Notes: a model not told the origin generated them from the letters alone. A stretch of 64,000 nucleotides of DNA from Natrinema limicola JCM 13563 (GCF_000337475.1 NZ_AOIT01000010.1:113002-177001); one strand, 5' to 3'; numbered from the stretch's first letter, positions 1-8,387 are shown. Program-made: numbers and translations.

Positions 1-1256
1 GAGCCGGTATCGTCGGGCTCGGTCGTCGTCGACCCGGTATCTGTGTCATCTGTTGCCGTTTCTTCGTCGGTTCCGTCGCCGGCAAAGGCAGACAGACCGG
101 CGTTCTCGTCGCTCGAGTCGTCGGCATCCGTCGACCCATTCGAGCCGGCCGGCTCGGATTCTAAGACCGTAATCGTCGACTGCCAGCCGGCGGAGGCCTC
201 GAGGTCGTCCTGCCAGCCGTCCTGGATCTCGACGTCACCCAGCGCGACTTCGTCGCCCGGCCCGATGTCGGTGTCGGCTTTCTCTCCCCACAGCGCGACA
301 CGGATGTCGCCGGTCGCATCTTGAACGCGGATGTTCCGGACCTGCCCCTCGGAGCCGTCGTCGCGGTCGAACGTCCGTTTGGGGTCGGCCGAGCGGACGA
401 CGCCCGCGATGTCGACCGTCTGGCCGATTTCGAGGTCTTCGATCGGTGTGCTCTCGGGGACGTACTCGACGTCTTCGTCGACTTCCTCGACGGCACCGCG
501 GTTGCCGACGTGGAGTTCTAGCTGTCCGTCGCGTTCCTTGACGTAGCCGTCGATCACCTCGACGGTCGCTCCGGCCTCGAGTTCCGTGGCACGGTCGGCC
601 TGTTCGTCCCAGAGTGTTACGCGCACGCGCCCGGTAGAATCCCCGAGGACGAGATTAGAGACTTTCCCCTCGGAGCCATCGTCGCGGTCGAACGTGCGCA
701 CGCTGTCGGTATCCAAAAGCAGGCCGACGAGGGTGACGTTCGAGAGGCCAAGCGAGAGGTCCTCGATCGCGTACGTATCGGAGACCTGCACGTCGACCTC
801 GGTGTCGTCGTCGGGTTCGACATCGTCGACGCTGACCTCGACGCCGGAAAAGCCCTCTTTGGGACGGCCCTTGATTCGGAGGACCTGTCCCTCCTCGAGT
901 TCTTCGATGGCGGCTTCGGCATGGTCGTCCCAGAATGCTGCCCGAACCGAGCCGGTTTCGTCTGCGACCTCGACGTTGACGACTTGCCCGTCTTCGTCCT
1001 CGCCGTCACGCTCGAAGGTTCGTTTCTCGCCGATCGAAATCACCTTGGCGACGAACTTCGCCTCTTCCATTCCGGGCTCGATATCGGCGATGCCACCGAC
1101 CTCGCTCTCGCCGACTTCGTGAGCGACGAGCATCGCTGCCGTCTCCTCGTCCGCGAGTCCCCCCATCTGCTCGACTTTCGCCTCGACGACCTCGCGAAAC
1201 TCCTCGAGAGAAACGTCGGCCTCAAGGTCCTCGTATACACCCTCGATGTCGCTCAT
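1..1256 (-). CDS. rpa: Replication factor A (ssDNA-binding RPA), 3' end outside window
   Basis: Starts at ATG 1256 and stays open to base 1, so at least 418 residues are present and the C-terminus is missing. After an N-terminal helical part come three OB-fold-like repeats at about residues 60-150, 165-260 and 270-365. Each carries a variant of 'R-T-F-(E/D)-R-D-(D/G)-G' followed by 'V-R-(A/V)-(A/T)-(F/L)-W'. This is the pattern of euryarchaeal RPA, which coats single-stranded DNA in replication and repair. The last visible stretch is an acidic Thr/Asp/Ser linker, expected before a further C-terminal domain. Three or more OB folds on one chain and no partner gene nearby suggest the stand-alone Rpa2-type protein rather than the Rpa1/Rpa3 operon type; that assignment is inference. 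Confidence 0.9.
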   Translation of the reverse strand, partial: MSDIEGVYEDLEADVSLEEFREVVEAKVEQMGGLADEETAAMLVAHEVGESEVGGIADIEPGMEEAKFVAKVISIGEKRTFERDGEDEDGQVVNVEVADETGSVRAAFWDDHAEAAIEELEEGQVLRIKGRPKEGFSGVEVSVDDVEPDDDTEVDVQVSDTYAIEDLSLGLSNVTLVGLLLDTDSVRTFDRDDGSEGKVSNLVLGDSTGRVRVTLWDEQADRATELEAGATVEVIDGYVKERDGQLELHVGNRGAVEEVDEDVEYVPESTPIEDLEIGQTVDIAGVVRSADPKRTFDRDDGSEGQVRNIRVQDATGDIRVALWGEKADTDIGPGDEVALGDVEIQDGWQDDLEASAGWQSTITVLESEPAGSNGSTDADDSSDENAGLSAFAGDGTDEETATDDTDTGSTTTEPDDTG

Positions 1257-1445
1257 TCTATGCTCGTGCATGGGTAGCCCGCGCATAAGCGTTATTCATT
1301 CGCTGCTTTCCCGTGTGGGAGTGTTCGACGCGTCCAGTACGCATACTGGCCGGAGCGACCCATTCCGTCGTCGCAGACCCAGCATGGAACCGCCACGACC
1401 TGTCGGGGCTCGAGCAGGGACTCATACCCCACCTGGCCGCCTTTC

Positions 1446-1455
1446 AGTATATAAA
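1446..1455 (+). promoter_or_regulatory. Strong TATA-like box without an evident gene
   Basis: In the roughly 320-base gap between the RPA start and tRNA-Arg, the run GTATATAAAT is a near-perfect archaeal TATA box on the plus strand. It lies about 130 bp before the tRNA, too far to be its own promoter. No convincing ORF follows, so it may drive a longer tRNA precursor or a short RNA. The rest of the gap holds nothing I can assign. Confidence 0.4.
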
Positions 1456-1546
1456 TCCCTGGCTGGCTACTGTGATACTCTCTCCCTCGAGACGTGTCGG
1501 CAGACAGCAGGAATCGACAGCCAGCGGCGGCTTCGTTTCGAAAGGG

Positions 1547-1554
1547 CTTTAATG
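1547..1554 (+). promoter_or_regulatory. TATA box of tRNA-Arg
   Basis: CTTTAATG lies 24-31 bp upstream of the tRNA 5' end, the usual archaeal TATA distance, and follows a purine-rich stretch that could act as a BRE. Confidence 0.5.
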
Positions 1555-1577
1555 GTATGCCGGTTACGTAGAGATGA

Positions 1578-1650
1578 GTCCTGATAGGGTAGTGGACTAT
1601 CCTCTTGGCTTGCGGAGCCAGGGACCGGAGTTCAAATCTCCGTCAGGACG
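1578..1650 (+). tRNA. tRNA-Arg (anticodon GCG)
   Basis: A 73-nt cloverleaf. The acceptor GTCCTGA pairs with TCAGGAC, the anticodon stem TTGGC/GCCAG encloses loop TTGCGGA with anticodon GCG, and the T-arm carries GTTCAAAT. The discriminator is G and no CCA is encoded. It reads Arg CGC codons. Its 3' end and flank are duplicated about 250 bp downstream. Confidence 0.97.
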
Positions 1651-1880
1651 CTCACTCCTTTCGAGTGCTTCACGTTGTTCAGCACTCGCTGTGTCGTTCG
1701 GTCCTGACGTGCCTGACGCTCACTGCGTTCGCGTCAGACTCCGTCAGGACGTTTCTGCCGACACCAAACCGCGAGCAGAGCGAGCGGCTGGTGTCGGTAA
1801 AACTCTAACGCGGAGATTTGAGCAGACAAGTTGCAGCCCGGAACGGCGCGTTGCGCCGCATGCCCGGAACATCTTGGCGT

Positions 1881-1932
1881 GTTCAAATCTCCGTCAGGAT
1901 GCTCACTCCTTTCGAGTACGTCACGTTGTTCA
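1881..1932 (+). repeat. Partial copy of tRNA-Arg 3' end plus flank
   Basis: These about 52 bases repeat positions 1630-1681 (T-arm, acceptor 3' strand and downstream flank) with only a few mismatches. An inverted piece of the same T-arm (GGAGATTTGAG) sits at about 1813-1823. The arrangement resembles an attachment-site scar, but no integrase gene lies between the copies. The 1651-2183 gap holds this, a family A repeat and short words related to the tRNA end, but no credible gene. Confidence 0.8.
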
Positions 1933-1954
1933 ACAGCCGCGCTTGCGTTCGATC

Positions 1955-2040
1955 CTATAGTAGCCACTGAAAGTCAATGCACACTCGATCGCACGACGGC
2001 TGTGCGATCGGCGTGTAAATCGTTTCCGTTGTTACTATAG
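1955..2040. repeat. Dispersed palindromic repeat family A, copy 1
   Basis: An 86-bp imperfect palindrome beginning and ending with CTATAG, with a central perfect stem around CGATCGCA. Closely related copies lie at 10248-10328 and, in the opposite orientation, at 33984-34067. Matching termini, lack of coding capacity and dispersed location suggest a MITE-like element. Confidence 0.85.
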
Positions 2041-2183
2041 CATCCCAACGCTTGCTCGCGCTCGCGTTGGACTCCGGCAGGACGTCGTGACCAATGTAAC
2101 ACCGACGAGCCACCGCCAGGAAGCGCCGTGGGCGAGCACTATAGACGATGCGATCGGTGTGAAAATCGAGTCAGAACCGTAGT

Positions 2184-3389
2184 TTACCCGGCCAGTGCGA
2201 ACCAGAATTGGGGAAGATCGAACAGCTGCCAGAGGATGTGAACGGCACCACCGGCGACGGCAGCGGGGATCACCGTATAGATCGTCGCGACGATCGCTGC
2301 TCGGTAGTCGATCGCCAGCAGCGGGAAGAACGCATCGCCGTCCTGACTAATCGCGTTGGCGAGAAGTGCCGAAAACGGGATCGCACCTTCGCCGTACGCT
2401 GTGGCGATCCCGACGTGCACGCCACAGCCCGGTAATGCCCCGATGAGAGCACCGCCGATGGGTGCAAGCATCCCCGCAGTCGGCAGTTGTGCAAACTGGA
2501 CGTCGGCCATGGTCGCGAGTTCGAACGCGAGGAGTGCGACTGCGACCCAGAGCACGATCCGGCTCGTCGACGCGGCACTCCGCCACAGCGCGGACATGAA
2601 TCGATACAGACCGGTCCGATCGGTGGCCGGCGCCGTTCCGCGGGCGTACACGTATCCGGAGAGTGCGATCCCCGCCACGCCGACGGCCGCTATGACGTCG
2701 GTTTCCCAGAGGACGAGCTGTGGCTCGGATTGCGTGAGGAGTGCGCGCATACTGACGCCCAGTCCGACGAGGGCGATCGTCCACCACGAAACCAGCACGA
2801 CCCACGACCACAGGTTTGCCGCGGTGGCGACCGAACTGGCCGGCCGACGGGCAGTGCCACAGGCCGCGTGCCCGGATCGAGTGGCCATGCCGCCGTCGGC
2901 GGCCGTCGCCGGCTGTCTGACGATCCGATCGATTCGGGCCGTCCCAGTCCCGTATTTTTCTATTAGCAGCCCGGAGAGAACCGCCGTCACGAATGCGATC
3001 CCGTACGCGATCGGGGCCACTTCGGGTGCGACAGCGAGCAAGACGAACGCCGAATCGCCGGCCGTCGCCGCCAACGTCGCGACGACGGTTCCGAACCCGA
3101 CGGCACCACGACCGTACAGTGGCATCACGGCGATCGCTCCCCCACAGCCAGGAATCAATCCGAGTACCGCTCCAACAACCGGCTGGAGGGACTCCGACTC
3201 ACTGAACCAGGATACAATCGTGTCATTGACGAGGATCCGTCCAAGTTCGACTACTAGGACCGACAGTGCAACGAGCGACCCGATGATCGCCCACGTTTCG
3301 ATGGCTACCCCCGAGAGCATCTCCACGATCATCTCCAACCACCAGCCAGACATCCCCTGCAATCGGGGCACCGATGTGAATACCACCAT
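2184..3389 (-). CDS. Putative heavy-metal/manganese exporter-like permease (10-TM)
   Basis: 401 residues with about ten hydrophobic segments in two related halves. Each half carries a signature loop: GLIPGCGGA near residue 78 and GALPGCGVH in the second half. This internal duplication and motif match the ArsP_2-like 'putative 10TM heavy-metal exporter / putative manganese transporter' family (from memory). A small-residue cytoplasmic linker at about residues 155-195 separates the halves. The ATG at 3389 was kept, though ATGs at 3353 or 3332 would also keep all membrane segments. A DtxR-like operator lies just upstream and a DtxR-type regulator gene is next on the same strand, so metal-dependent control is likely. 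The exact metal cannot be told from sequence. Confidence 0.75.
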   Translation of the reverse strand: MVVFTSVPRLQGMSGWWLEMIVEMLSGVAIETWAIIGSLVALSVLVVELGRILVNDTIVSWFSESESLQPVVGAVLGLIPGCGGAIAVMPLYGRGAVGFGTVVATLAATAGDSAFVLLAVAPEVAPIAYGIAFVTAVLSGLLIEKYGTGTARIDRIVRQPATAADGGMATRSGHAACGTARRPASSVATAANLWSWVVLVSWWTIALVGLGVSMRALLTQSEPQLVLWETDVIAAVGVAGIALSGYVYARGTAPATDRTGLYRFMSALWRSAASTSRIVLWVAVALLAFELATMADVQFAQLPTAGMLAPIGGALIGALPGCGVHVGIATAYGEGAIPFSALLANAISQDGDAFFPLLAIDYRAAIVATIYTVIPAAVAGGAVHILWQLFDLPQFWFALAG

Positions 3390-3427
3390 TCGAGTCTCCC
3401 TGCAGCGATCGTTCGTCGCATCTTTGT

Positions 3428-3445
3428 TTTTAGGTTGCCCTAAAA
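3428..3445. promoter_or_regulatory. DtxR/MntR-type operator
   Basis: Perfect inverted repeat TTTTAGG-TTGC-CCTAAAA located 39 bp upstream of the permease start. It resembles the TTAGG...CCTAA box of DtxR-family metalloregulators. A TATA-like run TTAAGTTG (minus strand) borders it, so a bound repressor would block transcription start. Confidence 0.65.
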
Positions 3446-3571
3446 CAACTTAACCGTTACAGACGACGAAACCGTTTCGGGTTTGATACGCGCTCTCGAT
3501 CCGGCTTGTGAAATTATCGCTGATAATCGAGCGGAAGGGGGAACCGCGAAACCGTCACTGCCCGTCGTCGA

Positions 3572-4015
3572 TCACGAGACCAGTATATTGCACTCGTCGG
3601 GCTCGGTTGCCTCGCAGTACTCGCTGCATGGCTGATCGAATCGGTCGCTGAGTTTGCAAACGTCCTCGTGCGAGAGCAGTCGGCCGATACGATAGGCCTG
3701 TTCGCTCTGTAACTGGACGCGTGACGTGGCCTCGAAAAACCGTTGGACAGCACAGCGTCGCCAGCGGAATTCCCGGGCCACGCGCTCGCCACACGCTGTT
3801 AGCTCGGCACCGTAGTACGGTTCGTGCGTTACCAGTCCCTCCTTCTCGAAGCTGTCGAGCATTTCGGTAACGCTCGCCGCGCTGACCTCGAGGAAGTCGG
3901 CGAGTTCGCTGTTGCTAATCGGTGGGTCGTCGGCCAGCGTCAGGGTCAACATCCCACAGAGATATCGGCCTTCACTGAGGCTGATTGTCCGCTCGTCGTC
4001 ACTTGTGGTTGCCAT
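3572..4015 (-). CDS. DtxR-family metal-dependent transcriptional regulator
   Basis: 147 residues. The N-terminal winged helix (about residues 12-75) contains 'ISNSELADFLEVSAASVTEM' typical of DtxR/SirR/MntR regulators, followed by a helical dimerisation region with the metal-site-like SEQAYRIGRLLSHE segment. The tail is Cys-rich (C..YC......C), common in haloarchaeal SirR/TroR proteins. It should repress metal transport when Fe or Mn is bound. It follows the small winged-helix gene by 4 bp, so they form an operon. The nearby palindrome at 3428-3445 is its probable site. Confidence 0.85.
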   Translation of the reverse strand: MATTSDDERTISLSEGRYLCGMLTLTLADDPPISNSELADFLEVSAASVTEMLDSFEKEGLVTHEPYYGAELTACGERVAREFRWRRCAVQRFFEATSRVQLQSEQAYRIGRLLSHEDVCKLSDRFDQPCSEYCEATEPDECNILVS

Positions 4016-4019
4016 CGGC

Positions 4020-4367
4020 CTAGTTCGGGGTTTCAGTACTCACCGAATCGATCGTTCCGTCCCCGCGACCGTCTGCTCGCCAGTAGACGACCGTCCGACC
4101 GGTCTTTCGTCGGCACAACTCGCCGTCGGAGACGAGTCGATTGAGTTTCCGTCGTGCGGCTTCCGTCGTGATCCCGAGGCCGTCCGCGACATCGGTCGTC
4201 GTGACGACCGGGCCAGCGACGTCGTCGAACACTGCGAGCACGTCGTTGCCCCCGATCGTCTGGACGAACTGTCCGTCCTCGTCACGCAGCCGTTTCCGTC
4301 GTCGCTTTCGGCGGCCGGTCGTTCTCGCTCCCCGCTCTTGTCCGTGTCCGGATGCCATCACGTTCAC
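4020..4367 (-). CDS. Small winged-helix DNA-binding protein
   Basis: 115 residues. A very basic N-terminus (RRKRRRKR, about residues 19-26) precedes a winged-helix domain (about 40-95) with 'TTTDVADGLGITTEAARRKLNRLVSDGEL' and a wing ending in VVYWRAD. The family is a haloarchaeal HTH protein, not one I can name. It is the promoter-proximal gene of a pair with the DtxR regulator, so a role in the same metal or stress response is inferred. Confidence 0.7.
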   Translation of the reverse strand: MNVMASGHGQERGARTTGRRKRRRKRLRDEDGQFVQTIGGNDVLAVFDDVAGPVVTTTDVADGLGITTEAARRKLNRLVSDGELCRRKTGRTVVYWRADGRGDGTIDSVSTETPN

Positions 4368-4506
4368 TACCCGTGGCGGTACCTATACCCTGTTGCTAGT
4401 ACCAATATTGTATTCGAAACAGCTCTCTCTCTCCCACAAACCCGAAACGCGAGTCCCTTCGAGGCGCGCTCTCGAGGTTGCATCGGCACCGACGTACCTG
4501 CTTGTG

Positions 4507-4866
4507 TCAGAGTTTGTTAAACTCGATATCGTCTTCGTCGACACGGGCTTGTAACGAATCGCCGTCTTCGACGTCGAATTCCCGTTCACCGGACGGACCG
4601 CCTTCGACATCGACGCTGAGCGTGTACGTACCCGACGACAGCACCTCGTCGTGTTCGAACGCATCGTCGGGCTCGATGGCCGCACGTTTGGATAACAATT
4701 CCTCGCCATCGGTGTCGACGAGCGTTATGTCGGCCCTCAACTCGCTATCGGTTCGGTTGAATACGACCACGTCCGGATTCCCGCCGAGGATACTGCTACA
4801 GCCCGCCAGAAACGTTGTTCCGGCAATCGCTGTCCCGACGAGGGTGGCCCTTCTAGTCGTAGCCAT
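4507..4866 (-). CDS. Secreted lipoprotein, unknown function
   Basis: 119 residues with a signal peptide ending in a lipobox (LAGC, Cys near residue 23), followed by SSILGG and a predicted all-beta domain rich in Asp and Glu. The mature protein should be anchored to the outer face of the membrane. A very AT-rich stretch upstream (4868-4930) fits a promoter. No known family recognised. Confidence 0.7.
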   Translation of the reverse strand: MATTRRATLVGTAIAGTTFLAGCSSILGGNPDVVVFNRTDSELRADITLVDTDGEELLSKRAAIEPDDAFEHDEVLSSGTYTLSVDVEGGPSGEREFDVEDGDSLQARVDEDDIEFNKL

Positions 4867-4970
4867 TAGCCATGCAATAATATTCTACCAACCATATTAA
4901 AATCATTAAGAAAATAGGAACATAATACAATCCAGATATGAACGTCGCAGCGGATCGCTGCCGGGCGGGA

Positions 4971-5159
4971 TCATCCTAGGCGATCACGAAGGACCAGCAA
5001 AGCGCCGCCGACGACGAGGACGACGGCGATGACCGTTGGTGCGAGTTGTCCACCTCCCCACTCCCACCCGAGTAATCGGGTTCCGACGATCGCTATGATC
5101 ACGATGACGACACCGAGTACTGTCCCCGGTGACGGCTGGCTGTTGAAGTCGGAGGGCAT
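4971..5159 (-). CDS. Small two-TM membrane protein
   Basis: 62 residues if started at ATG 5159 (MPSDFNSQP), preferred over the longer reading from 5216 because the upstream 19 residues are not membrane-like and the DNA there is AT-rich promoter-like sequence. Two hydrophobic segments (about residues 10-27 and 36-55) end with a positively charged tail. Function unknown. Confidence 0.6.
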   Translation of the reverse strand: MPSDFNSQPSPGTVLGVVIVIIAIVGTRLLGWEWGGGQLAPTVIAVVLVVGGALLVLRDRLG

Positions 5160-5254
5160 ATCCACTTCCGCAGACGATAATTCAATATAAAATTCTTTTC
5201 TAGAATGACAGGGCATGTCTCCCCGAGCGTGGGCTTTCCCTCAGAGTCACGGCG

Positions 5255-5340
5255 TCATACGGTCTGCTATCACTGGGTACCGGCGCACCCACGACCCGTC
5301 CTGCGGGTGCGCCGGAACTGACTGATCGGAGTCCGTATCA
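5255..5340. repeat. Dispersed palindromic repeat family B, copy 1
   Basis: An 86-bp imperfect palindrome with ends TCATACGG/CCGTATCA and an inner stem GGCGCACCC/GGGTGCGCC. It lies about 27 bp beyond the 3' end of the RNase P RNA gene, as the other family members lie beyond gene ends. Relatives: 11244-11333, 36551-36636, 37105-37189, 51683-51768. Confidence 0.85.
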
Positions 5341-5366
5341 GCTACTCGCCTCGGTCTCCGTAGAAA

Positions 5367-5751
5367 CTGGGTGAGAGGAGTAAGCCCCCTTCTGTTCATC
5401 CCGGCATTCGGCTGAGCGTCCACGCCGTCCGCGGCGATGCCGCGGGGTGTTCGGGCTACCACGGCGCGGACTTGCACCGGTGAGGGTTCGCCGTTCCATC
5501 GATCCTCGGCCGTCAGTGCGTGGTCGGTCACGTCGAGCGTGACCTGCGGAGTTCAACCGCGAGCAACATGCGACCACGCTTCCCTCTGCGGGTTAGCTCC
5601 CCTTCCTCTCGGTCGGGTTCGCGCGCATCATCGGTCGGGCCGAGACGTGTCGTTTCTGTTCCAGAGCCAGCGGTCTCCCGCTCCGGACTTGCGTCCGGTC
5701 ACCTGCCCGAACAGGTGGGGGGACTTTCCTCGCGGGCGTTGGGCAACCCAG
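5367..5751 (-). ncRNA. rnpB: RNase P RNA
   Basis: On the minus strand the universal RNase P RNA elements appear in order: conserved region I GAGGAAAGTCC near the 5' end (about 5722-5732), central GC-rich helices, and conserved region V ACAGAAGGGGGCTTA near the 3' end. A P1 helix CTGGGT (5751-5746) with ACCCAG (5372-5367) sets the approximate ends and gives about 385 nt, an archaeal type A size. It is the catalytic RNA that matures tRNA 5' ends. ORFs across it are artefacts. End points are estimates. Confidence 0.93.
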
Positions 5752-5773
5752 AGGGTTGGCCAACGTTACGAGC

Positions 5774-5869
5774 GTGATGCGTCCCGAAGGGACGATCACG
5801 TTACGAGCGTGGAGCGACTCGGAGAGTCGGTCCACGAGAGGTGGTCGCGCCGTTGCCGGCGCGACCATC
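5774..5869. other. Array of three GC-rich hairpins upstream of rnpB
   Basis: Three successive stem-loops: 5774-5799 (GTGAT, bulge, CGTCCC-GAA-GGGACG, ATCAC), 5809-5835 (GTGGA, bulge, CGACTC-GGA-GAGTCG, TCCAC) and 5840-5869 (13-bp stem around loop TTGC). The first two are diverged tandem copies, each preceded by CGTTACGAGC, with paired bases changed on both sides. They fill the space between rnpB and the AMMECR1 gene. Function unknown: an rnpB leader, an independent RNA or a terminator cluster are possible. Confidence 0.6.
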
Positions 5870-5998
5870 GCGGCAGCCAGGCTCTCTCTCCCAGTCATTC
5901 TAGGGTCGGTTGCCGAATAAGTCCCCCGATTGGGACTCCAAAAAGCGCCCATCGACGAATGGAAGCGCTTTAGGACGACTACTGCCATGGTTATCTGT

Positions 5999-6598
5999 AT
6001 GTCCCAGGGACAGGGCGTCGACCTTTCCTACGAGGACGGTGCACGTGCGGTCGAACTCGCGCGCGAAGCCGTCAACTCTTACGTACGACACGGGCAGCGA
6101 GAACAACCGGGCAGCATGCGCGAAGCCTTCTACGAGCGAACCGGGGCGTTCGTCCGCCTCGAGTCGACCCGCGGCCGTGGCAGCCTGCGTGGCTGTGCGG
6201 GTGGCTATCGCTCTGGCGATCAGCTCGGCCACGTCATCGTCGACGCGGCGATCGAAGCCGCCAGTGGGGACTCCTGTGGCTCCGAGGTGAGTCCCTCTGA
6301 GCTGTCGAACCTGACGGTCTCGGTCTGTATCGTCAGAAACGTCGTGCTGACCGACGACCCGCTAGCCGACCTCGAGGTCGGCACCCATGGCGTTGCCGTC
6401 GACGGCGGCGATGGCGGCTGGCTCTATCCGACGGTCCCAGTCGAAAACGGCTGGACCGCCCGCGAATATCTCGAGCGCACCTGCCGGAAGGCAAAGCTCG
6501 CACCGGATGCATGGCAAGACGACAGCGTCGGCGTCACGCTGTTCGAAGGCCAAGTGTTCCGCGAGCGCGAGGCCGACGGCAGCATCGAGCAGGTCTGA
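5999..6598 (+). CDS. AMMECR1-domain protein (TIGR00296 family)
   Basis: 199 residues from ATG 5999 (MSQGQGVDLSY); further upstream codons run into non-conserved sequence. The diagnostic LRGC(A/I)G signature is present as 'RGSLRGCAGGY' near residue 65, along with the conserved 'HGVAVDGGDGGWLYPTVPVENGW' region and the C-terminal CRKAKL.PD.W motif. The family is widespread in archaea and eukaryotes. Its biochemical role is not settled, although a redox or nucleic-acid-linked function has been proposed. Single gene. Confidence 0.9.
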   Translation: MSQGQGVDLSYEDGARAVELAREAVNSYVRHGQREQPGSMREAFYERTGAFVRLESTRGRGSLRGCAGGYRSGDQLGHVIVDAAIEAASGDSCGSEVSPSELSNLTVSVCIVRNVVLTDDPLADLEVGTHGVAVDGGDGGWLYPTVPVENGWTAREYLERTCRKAKLAPDAWQDDSVGVTLFEGQVFREREADGSIEQV

Positions 6599-6666
6599 AC
6601 GGGCTCACGGTTCTTCGAGACACTCAGTACGCCGATAGCAATGCGCAACGCAGTCCGGTCCCGCGC

Positions 6667-6936
6667 CTAGCTCGTGTCGTCGCTCGATTCGGCTGCTCGA
6701 TCGGGGTCCAGCCGCTCGAGTTTCGCCTCGAGCAGGGCGTTCAGCGCCGCGAACACGTAATGGACGGTAAACCAGAGGACGAACAGGTTGACGATGAGGA
6801 TCAGCGGGATCGAGAGCAGTGTCGGTCCCGGGAGGAGGACCACCGTACAGACGCCACCGACCGCAAAGACGATGACGAGGCGGATCGCAAGCTGCGTCGC
6901 GATTCGAGAGTGTGGGGGGTCAGCGGCGGCGACCAT
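6667..6936 (-). CDS. Two-TM membrane protein, unknown
   Basis: 89 residues from ATG 6936 (MVAAADPPHS). The longer start at 6972 adds a charged, unlikely segment. Two adjacent hydrophobic helices (about residues 15-35 and 40-62) are followed by an amphipathic Leu/Glu-rich helix and an acidic tail. No family recognised. It lies between AMMECR1 and nicotinate phosphoribosyltransferase, convergent with the former. Confidence 0.6.
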   Translation of the reverse strand: MVAAADPPHSRIATQLAIRLVIVFAVGGVCTVVLLPGPTLLSIPLILIVNLFVLWFTVHYVFAALNALLEAKLERLDPDRAAESSDDTS

Positions 6937-7027
6937 CGATGATCGGTTTTCTCGCGTCCGGCAAAAAGTCAACTATCGTACCTTCGTTGGCGTCTTTTCG
7001 CGCTTGCGTCCAGTCCAGTTCAGGCAG

Positions 7028-8248
7028 CTATCGGTCGGGTGACGGCGTCTTGTGGTCGAATCCGACCGCCTCGGCGTCGGCCAGACATCGCTCGGTCGCC
7101 GTCTCGAGGTCGAACTCGCGGACGATCTCGCCGTCGCGGACCAATGGCTCGAGCAACGATTCACCGTCGGCTGGCCCGTCGCGGTCGGCGAGCGTGACGT
7201 GGTGGCCGCCGTCGGGGGTTCGATAGACGTCTTTGACCCCAGAGAGTTTCCCGCGCTTGGAGATGGGTTCGCCGTCGTCGCCGGACTGCGTCCGGCTGCT
7301 TGAGGGATCTTCCGATCCCTCGCTGATTTCGACGATGTCCAGACTGAAGTCCACCGAGTCGGCACTGGTGATGTGGCTGCCGACGCCAAAGCCGTCGGCG
7401 ACGTCGTGCAGTTCTCGGATCGTCTCGGGGGTGAGCCCGCCGCTACAGAAGATGTCGACGTCATCGTAGCCCCGTGCGTCGAGTTCCCAGCGGACTTCGC
7501 GGATGATGTGTCGGAAATCGCCGCGTCGGGAGCCAGTCGTGTCGATGCGGACGCCGTCTAGGTCCTCGCCGAGCGTCTCGGCGGCCAGCAGACTCTCGCT
7601 TTTCTCGTCCCAGAAGGTGTCGACCAGCGCGGTTCGGGGGACGTCGTCGCCGACAGCCTCGTCGAACGCCGTCCAGGCCTCGTCTTGGTGGCCCTCACCG
7701 AAACAGAACATGAGTGCGTGAGGCATCGTTCCGCCTGCCTCGCGGCCGAGGATCTCCCCTGCTGCGACGTGTGAGAACCCATCGAGGCCGGCGAGCAATG
7801 CGGCGCGTTCGACGGTCGCCGCGATCGACGGGTGGACGTGGCGCGCGCCGAACGACAACACCAGCGACTCGGGGGCTGCCAGTCTGGCCTCGAGTGCGGC
7901 CGTCGCGAAGCCACTCGGCTGGGAGAGGAAGCCGAGCAGCGAGGTCTCGAGTGCGGCAAACTCGAGGTACGGGCCTTCGATTCGGAGGACGGGGCCGCCG
8001 TCGAACAGCTGGCCGTCTGGAAGCGCGTCGATATCGACGGCGCGGCCCTCGAACAGCGTCGCCACGTCTTTTACGCCGGTGAAGACCTCGAACTCCCCGG
8101 TCGGGAACTGGTCGGCGGTCACTTCGGCGACGACGTGGGGGTTTTTCCCCGCGTGCTCGAGCGTGGCCCGCGTGCGCTCGAAGTAGGCATCAGTCGCGTC
8201 CCCCTCGAGAATAGCCTCTGCGGGAACGGTTCCGAACGGGTTTGACAT
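7028..8248 (-). CDS. pncB: Nicotinate phosphoribosyltransferase
   Basis: 406 residues, archaeal length. It converts nicotinate and PRPP to nicotinate mononucleotide in the Preiss-Handler NAD salvage route. Seen: N-terminal region with TDAYFERT, the central 'FGARHVHPSIA' segment, 'VDTFWDEKSESLLAAE' and the phosphate-binding 'IFCSGGLTPETIREL...GFGVGSHIT' typical of the type II PRTase barrel. The C-terminal 80 residues form an extra beta domain with KRGKLSGVKDVYR. Together with the downstream cysteine hydrolase (possible nicotinamidase) and nadABC, this places both salvage and de novo NAD synthesis within 10 kb. Confidence 0.93.
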   Translation of the reverse strand: MSNPFGTVPAEAILEGDATDAYFERTRATLEHAGKNPHVVAEVTADQFPTGEFEVFTGVKDVATLFEGRAVDIDALPDGQLFDGGPVLRIEGPYLEFAALETSLLGFLSQPSGFATAALEARLAAPESLVLSFGARHVHPSIAATVERAALLAGLDGFSHVAAGEILGREAGGTMPHALMFCFGEGHQDEAWTAFDEAVGDDVPRTALVDTFWDEKSESLLAAETLGEDLDGVRIDTTGSRRGDFRHIIREVRWELDARGYDDVDIFCSGGLTPETIRELHDVADGFGVGSHITSADSVDFSLDIVEISEGSEDPSSSRTQSGDDGEPISKRGKLSGVKDVYRTPDGGHHVTLADRDGPADGESLLEPLVRDGEIVREFDLETATERCLADAEAVGFDHKTPSPDR

Positions 8249-8387
8249 ATCGCCGGTTTCCCGTGGGAGGCAAAAAAGCTACCCGTCTGCCGGCGCGCAA
8301 CGGCGATGAACGGTCGCCGTCAATTCGATATGGAAGCGTTTCCGACGCAACCAGTCGATTGAATGAGAGATGTCGCGAGGACAGTCG

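Noticed and set aside
1630-1932. Complete integrated element at tRNA-Arg
   Set aside because: The 250-bp interval has no integrase or other gene, so only a scar or duplication can be claimed.
2356-3453. 365-aa plus-strand open frame
   Set aside because: Antisense to the 10-TM permease, whose membrane segments and duplicated motif identify the true strand.
5247-5988. Several open frames on both strands
   Set aside because: They overlie RNase P RNA, a palindromic repeat and a hairpin array and encode basic, low-complexity sequence without motifs.
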